In this document: positions 32,501 to 43,086 of the stretch, one piece after another
How positions within the stretch are numbered: the first letter of the stretch is position 1
Layout: each line of letters begins with the position of its first letter
Source: Nemertoderma westbladi
Taxonomy: Eukaryota; Xenacoelomorpha; Nemertodermatida; Nemertodermatidae
Assembly (NCBI GenBank): GCA_032718475.1
Contig: JAUCBJ010002865.1
Span: 1-57,142, forward strand
Length of the DNA: 57,142 bases
Reading direction: 5' to 3'
Notes under the pieces: model-generated
What the model was told of the DNA's origin: nothing
What the model saw: only the letters and a program-made list of their open reading frames with translations
The model's database searches: none
Program-made: the position numbers and the translations under genes

Positions 32501-35500
32501 CGTCCTACTGTATCAGTAGATGCCCCAGCTGGATCGTCCTACTGTATCAGTAGATGTCCCAGCTGGGTCGTCCTACTGTATCAGTAGATGTCCCAGCTGG
32601 GTCGTCCTACTGTATAAGTAGATGTCCCAGCTGGCTCGTCCTACTGTATCAGTAGATGTCCCAGCTGGCTCGTCCTACTGTATCAGTAGATGCCCCAGCT
32701 GGATCGTCCTACTGTATCAGTAGATGTCCCAGCTGGGTCGTCCTACTGTATAAGTAGATGTCCCAGCTGGCTCGTCCTACTGTATCAGTAGATGTCCCAG
32801 CTCGCTCGTCCTACTGTATCAGTAGATGTCCCAGCTCGCTCGTCCTACAGTATTAGTAGATGTCCCAGCTGGCTCGTCCTACTATATCAGTAGATGTCCC
32901 AGCTCGCTCGTCCTACTGTATAAGTAGATGTCCCAGCTGGCTCGTCCTACTGTATCAGTAGATGTCCCAGCTGGCTCGTCCTACTGTATCAGTAGATGTC
33001 CCAGCTGGCTCGTCCTACTGTATAAGTAGATGTCCCAGCTGGCTCGTCCTACTGTATCAGTAGATGTCCCAGCTCGCTCGTCCTACTGTATAAGTAGATG
33101 TCCCAGCTGGCTCGTCCTACTGTATCAGTAGATGTCCCAGCTGGCTCGTCCTACTGTATCAGTAGATGTCCCAGCTGGCTCGTCCTACTGTATAAGTAGA
33201 TGTCCCAGCTGGCTCGTCCTACTGTATCAGTAGATGTCCCAGCTCGCTCGTCCTACTGTATAAGTAGATGTCCCAGCTGGCTCGTCCTACTGTATCAGTA
33301 GATGTCCCAACTGGCTCGTCCTACTGTATAAGTAGATGTCCCAGCTGGCTCGTCCTACTGTATCAGTAGATGTCCCAGCTCGCTCGTCCTACAGTATCAG
33401 TAGATGTCCCAGCTGGCTCGTCCTACTGTATCAGTAGATGTCCCAGCTCGCTCGTCCTACAGTATCAGTAGATGTCCCAGCTGGCTCGTCCTACTATATC
33501 AGTAGATGTCCCAGCTCGCTCGTCCTACTGTATAAGTAGATGTCCCAGCTCGCTCGTCCTACAGTATCAGTAGATTTCCCGGCTGGCTCGTCCTACTGTA
33601 TTAGTAGTATCAGTAGATGTCCCAGCTGGGTCGTCCTACTGTATCAGTAGATGTCCCAGCTCGCTCGTCCTACTGTATCAGTAGATGTCCCAGCTGGCTC
33701 GTCCTACTGTATCAGTAGATGTCCCAGCTCGCTCGTCCTACTGTATCAGTAGATGTCCCAGCTGGCTCGTCCTACTGTATCAGTAGATGTCCCAGCTGGG
33801 TCGTCCTACTGTATCAGTAGATGTCCCAGCTCGCTCGTCCTACTGTATTAGTAGTATCAGTAGATGTCCCAGCTGGCTCGTCCTACTGTATCAGTAGATG
33901 TCCCGGCTGGCTCGTCCTACTGTATCAGTATATGTCCCAGATCGCTCGTCCTACTGTATCAGTAGATGTCCCAGCTAGCTCGTCCTACTGTATCAGTAGA
34001 TGCCCCGGCTCGCTCGTCCTACTGTATCAGTAGATGTCCCAGCTGGCTCGTCCTACTGTATCAGTAGATGTCCCAGCTGGCTCGTCCTACTGTATAAGTA
34101 GATGTCCCAGCTGGCTCGTCCTACTGTATCAGTAGATGTCCCAGCTGGCTCGTCCTACTGTATAAGTAGATGTCCCAGCTGGCTCGTCCTACTGTATCAG
34201 TAGATGTCCCAGCTGGCTCGTCCTACTGTATAAGTAGATGTCCCAGCTGGATCGTCCTACTGTATCAGTAGATGTCCCAGCTGGCTCGTCCTACTGTATC
34301 AGTAGATGTCCCAGCTCGCTCGTCCTACTGTATCAGTAGATGTCCCAGCTGGCTCGTCCTACTGTATCAGTAGATGTCCCAGCTGGCTCGTCCTACTGTA
34401 TCAGTAGATGTCCCAGCTCGCTCGTCCTACTGTATCAGTAGATGTCCCAGCTCTCTCGTCCTACTGTATCAGTAGATGTCCCAGCTGGCTCGTCCTACTG
34501 TATCAGTAGATGTCCCAGCTGGCTCGTCCTACTGTATCAGTAGATGTCCCAGCTGGCTCGTCCTACTGTATCAGTAGATGTCCCAGCTGGCTCGTCCTAC
34601 TGTATAAGTAGATGTCCCAGCTGGCTCGTCCTACTGTATCAGTAGATGTCCCAGCTGGATCGTCCTACTGTATCAGTAGATGTCCCAGCTCGCTCGTCCT
34701 ACTGTATCAGTATATGTCCCAGCTGGCTCGTCCTACTGTATAAGTGATGTCCCAGCTGGATCGTCCTACTGTATCAGTAGATGTCCCAGCTCGCTCGTCC
34801 TACTGTATCAGTAGATGTCCCAGATCACTCGTCCTACTGTATCAGTAGATGTCCCAGCTGGCTCGTCCTACTGTATCAGTAGATGTCCCAGCTCGCTTGT
34901 CCTACTGTATAAGTAGATGTCCCAGCTGGCTCGTCCTACTGTATCAGTAGATGTCCCGGCTGGCTCGTCCTACTGTATTAGTAGTATCAGTAGATGTCCC
35001 AGCTCGCTCGTCCTACTGTATCAGTAGATGTCCCAGCTGGGTCGTCCTACTGTATTAGTAGATGTCCCAGCTGGCTCGTCCTACTGTATCAGTAGATGTC
35101 CCAGCTAGCTCGTCCTACTGTATCAGTAGATGCCCCGGCTCGCTCGTCCTACTGTATAAGTAGATGTCCCAGCTGGCTCGTCCTACTGTATCAGTAGATG
35201 TCCCAGCTGGATCGTCCTACTGTATCAGTAGATGTCCCAGCTCGCTTGTCCTACTGTATAAGTAGATGTCCCAGCTGGCTCGTCCTACTGTATCAGTAGA
35301 TGTCCCGGCTGGCTCGTCCTACTGTATTAGTAGTATCAGTAGATGTCCCAGCTCGCTCGTCCTACTGTATCAGTAGATGTCCCAGCTGGCTCGTCCTACT
35401 GTATCAGTAGATGTCCCAGCTCGCTTGTCCTACTGTATAAGTAGATGTCCCAGCTGGCTCGTCCTACTGTATCAGTAGATGTCCCGGCTGGCTCGTCCTA

Positions 35501-37630
35501 CTGTATTAGTAGTATCAGTAGATGTCCCAGCTCGCTCGTCCTACTGTATCAGTAGATGTCCCAGCTGGGTCGTCCTACTGTATCAGTAGATGTCCCAGCT
35601 CGCTTGTCCTACTGTATAAGTAGATGTCCCAGCTGGCTCGTCCTACTGTATCAGTAGATGTCCCGGCTGGCTCGTCCTACTGTAGTAGTAGTATCAGTAG
35701 ATGTCCCAGCTCGCTCGTCCTACTGTATCAGTAGATGTCCCAGCTGGGTCGTCCTACTGTATTAGTAGATGTCCCAGCTGGCTCGTCCTACTGTATCAGT
35801 AGATGTCCCAGCTAGCTCGTCCTACTGTATCAGTAGATGCCCCGGCTCGCTCGTCCTACTGTATAAAGTAGATGTCCCAGCTGGCTCGTCCTACTGTATC
35901 AGTAGATGTCCCAGCTGGATCGTCCTACTGTATCAGTAGATGTCCCAGCTGGCTCGTCCTACTGTATTAGTAGTATCAGTAGATGTCCCAGCTGGCTCGT
36001 CCTACTGTATCAGTCAGTAGATGTCCCAGCTGGCTCGTCCTACTGTATCAGTAGATGTCCCAGCTGGCTCGTCCTACTGTATCAGTAGATATCCCAGCTG
36101 GCTCGTCCTACTGTATCAGTAGATGTCCCGGCTGGGTCGTCCTACTGTATTAGTAGTATCAGTAGATGTCCCAGCTCGCTCGTCCTACTGTATCAGTAGA
36201 TGTCCCAGCTGGGTCGTCCTACTGTATCAGTAGATGTCCCGGTTGGCTCGTCCTACTGTATTAGTAGTATCAGTAGATGTCCCAGCTGGCTCGTCCTACT
36301 GTATCAGTCAGTAGATGTCCCAGCTGGCTCGTCCTACTGCATTAGTAGTATCAGTAGATGTCCCAGATCGCTCGTCCTACTGTATCAGTAGATGTCCCAG
36401 CTGGCTAGTCCTACTGTATCAGTAGATATCCCAGCTGGCTCGTCCTACTGTATCAGTAGATGTCCCGGCTGGCTCGTCCTACTGTATTAGTAGATATCCC
36501 AGCTGGCTCGTCCTACTGTATCAGTAGATGTCCCGGCTGGCTCGTCCTACTGTAGTAGTAGTATCAGTAGATGTCCCAGCTCGCTCGTCCTACTGTATCA
36601 GTAGATGATGTCCCAGCTGGGTCGTCCTACTGTATCAGTAGATGTCCCGGTTGGCTCGTCCTACTGTATTAGTAGTATCAGTAGATGTCCCAGCTGGCTC
36701 GTCCTACTGTATCAGTAGATGCCCCAGCTGGCTCGTCCTACTGTATCAGTAGATGTCCCAGCTGGCTCGTCCTACTGTATCAGTAGATGTCCCGGCTGGC
36801 TCGTCCTACTGTATTAGTAGTATCAGTAGATGTCCCAGCTGGCTCGTCCTACTGTATCAGTAGATGTACCGGCTGGCTCGTCCTCCTGTATTAGTAGTAT
36901 CAGTAGATGTCCCAGCTGGGTCGTCCTACTGTATCAGTGGATGTCCCAGCTGGCTCGTCCTACAGTATCAGAAGATATCCCAGCTGGCTCGTCCTACTGT
37001 ATTAGTAGTATCAGTAGATGTCCCAGCTGGGTCGTCCTACTGTATCAGTAGATGTCCCAGCTGGCTCGTCCTACTGTATCAGTAGATGTCCCAGCTGGCT
37101 CGTCCTACAGTATCAGTAGATGTCCCAGCTCGCTCGTCCTACTGTATCAGTAGATGTCCCAACTGGCTCGTCCTACTGTATAAGTAGATGTCCCAGCCAG
37201 CTTGTCCTACAGTATCCGTAGATGTCCCGGCTGGCTCGTCCTACTGTATTAGTAGTATCAGTAGATGTCCCAGCTGGCTCGTCCTACTGTATCAGTAGAT
37301 GTCCCGGCTGGCTCGTCCTACTGCATTAGTAGTATCAGTAGATGTCCCAGATGGCTCGTCCTACAGTATCAGTAGATGTCCCAGTTAGCTCGTCCTACTG
37401 TATCAGTAGATGTCCCAGCTGGCTCGTCCTACTGTATCAGTAGATGTCCCAGCTGGCTCGTCCTACTGTATCAGTAGATGTCCCAGCTGGCTCGTCCTAC
37501 AGTATCAGTGTCGCAGCTGGCTCATCCTACTGTATCAGTAGATGTCCCATCTGGCTCGTCCTACTGTATTAGTAGTATCAGTAGATGTCCCAGCTCGCAC
37601 GTCCTACTGTATTAGTAGATCAGTAGATGT
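29534..37630. repeat. Giant 34-bp minisatellite, about 235 copies
   Basis: Unit TCAGTAGATGTCCCAGCTGG then CTCGTCCTACTGTA. Variants: CTCGCTCG, CTGGATCG, CTGGGTCG, TATAAG, CCCCAGCTGG, and longer units with TTAGTAGTATCAGTAG that increase in frequency after 31450. The group CTACAGTATTAG / CTACTATATCAG / CTACTGTATAAG in consecutive units recurs at about 29870, 30110, 31150 and 32845, marking higher-order duplications. It ends about 330 bp before exon 1 of the receptor gene. Short ORFs inside are not genes. Confidence 0.97.
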
Positions 37631-37959
37631 AGAAGATGTTATCACCTTCAGCAAGGTCAGCTGACCTTGTACCCAGCTTACAATGTTTCAAAACTTATAT
37701 TTTTCTCATTAAATTCATATTTTTTAACATCTTATATGTTCGTAATAAATTATATCTTGTAAATAAGTGAGATCGCTGTTCAATTGGAGTTTGAAATAAT
37801 CAGTTTCCCTCATTGAATTTTAAACATTTGAACTTCTTTTAAACTTCAAAACTTTATTTCTAGAATTCATAATTGTTGAAAAATAAGTCAGTTAATAAAG
37901 TTATCTGTTTATGTTGTGTATTATATGTTTAAATCAATTAAAATTGAAGAGATTACTAA
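37631..37959. promoter_or_regulatory. 5' flank of the receptor gene with a perfect 18-bp palindrome
   Basis: CAAGGTCAGCTGACCTTG at 37652-37669 is a perfect palindrome made of two AGGTCA nuclear-receptor half-sites, inverted and 2 bp apart. The rest is AT-rich. The transcription start cannot be fixed; part of this may be 5' UTR. Confidence 0.35.
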
Positions 37960-38059
37960 ATGAAAATGTATATAAATCTCATAGTTACTGCAATAATAGT
38001 GATGAATTCAGTAAGAGTTATTATTACTGACAATGGAACAGAAATAGTACCTGATCCTA
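37960..38059 (+). CDS. Exon 1 of a nicotinic-receptor-like Cys-loop channel: signal peptide
   Basis: ATG at 37960 opens MKMYINLIVTAIIVMNSV, a short basic start followed by a hydrophobic core, as in a secretory signal peptide, then TDNGTEIVPDP. The frame meets a perfect donor GTAAGT at 38060 after CCT-A (phase 1). Exon 2 at 45605 starts AT-AAA-GAT, which completes the codon (Asn) and keeps the frame. The two exons sum to 234 nt, exactly 78 codons. In nicotinic receptor genes exon 1 also codes mainly for the signal peptide. A second ATG at 37966 could also be used. The exon is short, so the call rests on the signal peptide, the donor and the phase match. Confidence 0.6.
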
Positions 38060-38628
38060 GTAAGTACCCTTTAATAATGTGATTTCTTTTGCTTTTTTTG
38101 GTAGAACTATTGTTATTGGTTGATTTAAGTTTAAATTAGTTAAATGAAATATTTGTGCTATTAATTTTGCTCGCGGCTTAACCGAGAGCATCTTACATAA
38201 ATACTTAAATGGAGTATTTAATTGGCCTTTAATTTGGATTAAGTTAGTTTATTGACCCCCCTACCTCTACTATTGGTTATTTTGAGTGAAAACGTGCTAA
38301 TTACTAATTTTGTGACATAATACCTTAATCAATAAACATATATCTCTATTATTTACGTATATAAACAAGTAATCTAATAATCAGTCAACAAACAATATTA
38401 TTGAAAAGGAAAGATAAATCAGTCGTGTTACTGTAATATCGCCATTCCATGCCATGGTACTTTCAATGGTTGTGTATCACAAACTGTTAATAGATAACAT
38501 ACAATGATACAGTGAACAGATTGCACCAATTGAATTATTACCTAATCTGAGTTCTCACATCCATTCTATTATGGATAGTAATATTTATTGACGGTTGTCA
38601 CCGGTTATTACCTGCTATTGTATTAACA

Positions 38629-39893
38629 GTTATCCAATTTGTGCAGTCTATCCAACCACCAGTTATCCTATTTTTGCACAGGCTATCCAACAGTTATCCT
38701 ATTTTTGCACAGGCTATCCGTCAGTTATCCTATTTTTGCACAGCTATCCAACAGTTATCCAATTTTTGCACAGGCTATCCAACAGTTATCCTATTTTTGC
38801 ACAGGCTATCCGACAGTTATCCTATTTTTGCACAGCTATCCAACAGTTATCCAATTTTTGCACAGGCTATCCAACAGTTATCCAATTTTTGCACAGGCTA
38901 TCCAACAGTTATCCAATTTTGCACAGGCTATCCAACAGTTATCCAATTTTTGCACAGGCTATCCAACAGTTATCCAATTTTTGCACAGGCTATCCAACAG
39001 TTATCCAATTTTGCACAGGCTATCCACCAGTTATCCTATTTTTGCACAGGCTATCCAACAGTTATCCTATTTTTGCACAGGCTATCCGTCAGTTATCCTA
39101 TTTTTGCACAGCTATCCAACAGTTATCCAATTTTTGCACAGGCTATCCAACAGTTATCCTATTTTTGCACAGCTATCCAACAGTTATCCAATTTTTGCAC
39201 AGGCTATCCAACAGTTATCCAATTTTTGCACAGGCTATCCAACAGTTATCCAATTTTTGCACAGGCTATCCAACAGTTATCCAATTTTTGCACAGGCTAT
39301 CCAACAGTTATCCAATTTTTGCACAGGCTATCCAACAGTTATCCAATTTTTGCACAGGCTATACAACAGTTATCCAATTTTTGCACAGGCTATCCAACAG
39401 TTATCCTATTTTTGCACAGGCTATCCAACAGTTATCCAATTTTTGCACAGGCTATCCAACAGTTATCCAATTTTTGCACAGGCTATCCAACAGTTATCCT
39501 ATTTTGCACAGGCTATCCAACAGTTATCCAATTTTTGCACAGGCAATCCAACAGTTATCCTATTTTTGCACAGGCTATCCAACAGTTACCCTATTTTTGC
39601 ACAGGCTATCCAACAGTTATCCTATTTTTGCACAGGCTATCCAACAGTTATCCTATTTTTGCACAGGCTATCCAACAGTTATCCAATTTTTGCACAGGCT
39701 ATCCGACAGTTATCCAATTTTTGCACAGGCAATCCAACAGTTATCCTATTTTTGCACAGGCTATCCAACAGTTATCCAATTTTTGCACAGGCTATCCAAC
39801 AGTTATCCAATTTTGCACAGCTAACAGTTATCCTATTTTTGCACAGGCTATCCAACAGTTATCCTATTTTTGCACAGGCTACAGTTATCCAAT
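38629..39893 (+). repeat. 32-bp minisatellite, about 39 copies (left arm)
   Basis: Unit TCCAACAGTTATCCAATTTT then TGCACAGGCTAT. Variation: CTATTTTT, CCGACAG, CCGTCAG, units lacking GG (CAGCTATCC), and units short by one T. The three-frame ORFs follow from the repeat. Confidence 0.96.
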
Positions 39894-39972
39894 TTCAAGG
39901 CTGTCTGGGATTATATTTTTACATTTAATAAGGGCAGCAGGCCTCCTTGGAATAAATTTATAGTTGTACCGG

Positions 39973-40233
39973 TACCACATACTGATATCTGGATTCAGGA
40001 TATTATGCATCCTTTGTTATAGTATTGTCTTTAAGGGCTGACCGATTATACCGGAGGCCTAGTAATAGTATTTTATTGACATTTAAATGGTACAGGAAAC
40101 AAGTCACTTAAATTCAAAAACAACACAGAAATACACCAAATAATAATATGTCCAGCTGACCAATCGATAATAATCTACTGTATCTCGATATACATACAGT
40201 AAATCAGTACAAAAAATATAATATAATATACAT
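39973..40233. repeat. 261-bp direct repeat flanking LINE copy D (left)
   Basis: Starts TACCACATACTGATATCTGG and ends ATATAATATACAT. It matches 41304-41564 with no difference that I can see by eye. Followed by a ~49-bp (ATACAT)n microsatellite before the LINE begins. Confidence 0.93.
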
Positions 40234-40282
40234 GATATACATATACATACATACATACATACATACATATACATATACATAA

Positions 40283-41303
40283 TTGACGGTGACACAGAAC
40301 CATTTGAAGTGTTATGGGGCGTCCTCCAAGGAGACACACTTGCACCATTCTTGTTCATTATTGTGGTTGACTATGTTCTACGCATGTCCTTAGATCATCA
40401 TAATGATGATGGGGTGATGATAACTCCACCTACTGGCTCCAGAAGTCGAGGAAATCCTGCCAAGTACCTAACTGATCTAGACTTTGCTGATGACTTAGGA
40501 GTACTCTCAGAATCATTAGAGGGAGCCCAGCGGCTCCTCAGCTCATTAGAACATGCTGCTTCTAGTGTTGGTCTTTTTATTAACTCCAGAAAGACCAAAA
40601 TTCTGACAGTTAACTTTGAAAGTCCTCAGCAAGTCTCTGATCGGATGAGCATAAGCTCAAAGGATGGTATGCTTGAGCATATGGACGACTTCTGTTACCT
40701 GGGATCATGGATCCGGAAGTCAGGTGAGGACCTTCGAATACGTAAGGGAAAGGCATGGGCAGCCTTGAATAGGCTTTCCAGGATTTGGAAGTCACCTAGA
40801 ATTAATCGGAAACTTAAGGTCCGATTATTTAGAGCAGCAGTAGTTCCAGTACTCCTCTACGGGAGTCCATGCTGGGCTCTAACTGCTGAGGACACCAAAT
40901 CTCTGGATGGCACATTCACAAGAATGCTACGCCGGGTACATTGTGTCAAGTACAATGCACACATCTCCAACCAGACACTATATACTGTAACATTGGAGGT
41001 GTCTCATTGGTTCCCCCAAGCTTGACACTAGAACAAAATCGCCTCCGCTTTGCAGGACATTGCTTTCGCCGTGAGGACCAGCCAGTGCATAATCTTGTAC
41101 TTTGGCAGCGTCATGGAGTGAATAAGCATGGTGGACAGCCCATGACTTTCTTGAGACGCATCTTAAAGGACACTGGCCTTAAAGATGCGGATGATCTAGC
41201 AAATGTCATGGGTGATAGGGAGTTGTGGCGGTGCAATTTTGTTGACAAGCCGGCACAGCATTCCTAAAAATGCAGCTGCAATGCAGCATGCCGATCCTAG
41301 TAG
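40283..41303 (+). mobile_element. RTE-like LINE copy D (5'-truncated, frameshifted)
   Basis: Reads DGDTEPFEVLWGVLQGDTLA, FLFIIVVDYVLRMSLD, the LDFADDL catalytic box (DD near 40486), DDFCYLGSWIRKSGEDLRIR and VLLYGSPCWALTAEDTKSLD. A 4-bp insertion near 40984 shifts the frame; LRFAGHCFRREDQPVHNLVL and RELWRCNFVDKPAQHS follow to a stop at about 41267. The 3' end TGCAGCTGCAATGCAGC...GATCCTAGTAGT is identical to copy B. Very close to copy B overall, so both are recent. Confidence 0.9.
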
Positions 41304-41564
41304 TACCACATACTGATATCTGGATTCAGGATATTATGCATCCTTTGTTATAGTATTGTCTTTAAGGGCTGACCGATTATACCGGAGGCCTAGTAATAGT
41401 ATTTTATTGACATTTAAATGGTACAGGAAACAAGTCACTTAAATTCAAAAACAACACAGAAATACACCAAATAATAATATGTCCAGCTGACCAATCGATA
41501 ATAATCTACTGTATCTCGATATACATACAGTAAATCAGTACAAAAAATATAATATAATATACAT
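41304..41564. repeat. 261-bp direct repeat flanking LINE copy D (right)
   Basis: Second copy of 39973-40233, immediately after the LINE 3' end. It then diverges into AATAACAATAGC. Confidence 0.93.
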
Positions 41565-42014
41565 AATAACAATAGCACAAACAAAGACAAAAAATATGTA
41601 ACAAGCAAATTTACTTACAAATCAGATCTAAACTAATATTTAGGCGAAAGGGAGGGGGGGGGGGGGGTGGTTAAGTCAACTTAACCAAGGGTTAAGGTTC
41701 GTAGGTAATTACGACTCTATACTCACATACGTAGGTAATTAAGAGTCCGCTCACATACACTGCAAGCCTACCCGAGTGTGTTTGTAGGTCGTTAAACAAA
41801 CGCGAGATACATGAAAAATTATAAGACCCGGAAAGTCAAGTCTATTTTGTTTCCGATTAGGCTTGTAATTATAATTTTGAATTCCGAATTGTAAGTTGTT
41901 AGCCTACCTGCGCCTGTGGCTGTGTTGAGCATGCTGCATGTGTTTAGTCAGTTCTACTAGTTCATCCTAAACTTAACCAATTAGGACTGTTACAGCTCCT
42001 CGTCAGGTGTGCGG
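41565..42014. other. Central part of the foldback-like element
   Basis: Non-coding. Contains a poly-G tract (41654-41667) and a two-copy CATACGTAGGTAATTA-type repeat at 41697-41755. Confidence 0.5.
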
Positions 42015-42181
42015 TAGGCCTACCGGTATAATCGGTCACCCCAAAGAGACAATATTATAACAAAGGCTGCCTATCCTGATATCAGTACTTGGTACCGGTA
42101 CAACTATAATATTATTTCAAGGACATCTCCTGCCCTTTAATAAATCTAAAAATGAAGTCCAATACAGTTAAATAGATTTTC

Positions 42182-42583
42182 GATAACTGTATCCTGTGCA
42201 AAAATAGGGTAACTGTTGGATAGCCTGTGCAAAAATAGGGTAACTGTTGGATAGCCTGTGCAAAAATAGGGTAACTGTTGGATAGCCTGTGCAAAAATTT
42301 GATAACTGTTGGATAGCCTGTGCAAAAATTGGATAACTGTTGGATAGCCTGTGCAAAAATTGGATAACTGTTGGATAGCTGTGCAAAAATAGGATAACTG
42401 TCGGATAGCCTGTGCAAAAATAGGATAACTGTTGGATAGCCTGTGCAAAAATAGGATAACTGTTGGATAGCCTGTGCAAAAATTGGATAACTGTTGGATA
42501 GCTGTGCAAAAATAGGGTAACTGTTGGATAGCCTGTGCAAAAATAGAGTAACTGTTGGATAGCCTGTGCAAAAATTGGATAGC
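42182..42583 (-). repeat. 32-bp minisatellite, about 13 copies (right arm, inverted)
   Basis: The same unit as 38629-39893 on the opposite strand (TTGGATAGCCTGTGCAAAAA then TAGGATAACTG). Confidence 0.95.
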
Positions 42584-42604
42584 TCTTAATAGCTGGTAAT
42601 AACC

Positions 42605-43086
42605 CGCCCAACATGTGAAGATTACCAGGATTTCACTTCTCGGTCGACGTTTTATTGGAATTTTTTATATGAAGATTTTTTCTTTTTTTGAATTTATCTT
42701 TATTAAGTGTTTTATAGCGCTTATTTCTATGCATCGATGGCTTAGAACGAGTTGGGGTTCCTTTGTATGGGACAGCATAAATTATTATTTTGTCATTTCT
42801 TGCAGTGCAATACGCATCTTGGAGAATGAGATAAATTAGTAGGAAGCAAGTATATATCCCTGAATATCAGATGTTATCATTACAAGTGAAGCTAATTCAT
42901 TCATCTTGTGAATGATTCCATTATTTAATAATAAACCTAAATCTTTTGAGTTTTTAGAATAAATTACTTTTTTAAAGGCAGAGTATAGCAGCTTTACGTA
43001 ACAGTTATTATTGTCTCTGATATATAATCGTAACTACACTGTTACTGTTCCGTCGAAATTAAATTTGTTCCACAACGTAATCTTAT
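42605..43086. other. Intronic spacer, nothing recognised
   Basis: AT-rich. A 74-residue ORF at 42615-42839 has no recognisable feature beyond a Phe/Ile-rich composition. Confidence 0.5.

Larger units (their letters stand above)
38603..42604. mobile_element. Foldback-like element with minisatellite-bearing inverted arms
   Basis: Left arm 38603-40060 and right arm 42015-42604 are inverted copies. The outer ends read GGTTATTACC in both (38603-38612; reverse of 42595-42604). Next comes a tandem array of the same 32-bp unit in opposite orientations, then a common inner part (GGGCAG..., ATAGTTGTACCGGTACCA, CCTTTGTTATA, GACCGATTATACCGG). The arms differ mainly in array length. Foldback elements such as Drosophila FB and Galileo have this plan. 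No transposase is visible, so it would be non-autonomous. No target duplication is apparent. A LINE sits inside it. Confidence 0.7.

Noticed and set aside
38105-38150. Very short (45-nt) intron 1 with acceptor TTTTTTTGGTAG near 38104
   Set aside because: The following frame hits a stop after about a dozen codons and shows no receptor similarity, whereas the acceptor at 45604 leads into a clear receptor exon in phase.
38595-39963. ORFs of 409-440 codons in three frames with NSYPIFAQ / QLSNFCTGYP repeats
   Set aside because: They reflect the 32-bp array. Three frames give the same peptide in rotation, which is a repeat artefact.
41641-41760. Telomere-like or centromere-like repeat in the foldback centre
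   Set aside because: Only a two-copy short repeat and a G run; no TTAGGG-type arrays anywhere in the window.
42615-42839. 74-residue ORF next to the foldback element
   Set aside because: AT-rich, no motif, no homology that I recognise. Inside the inferred intron of the receptor gene.
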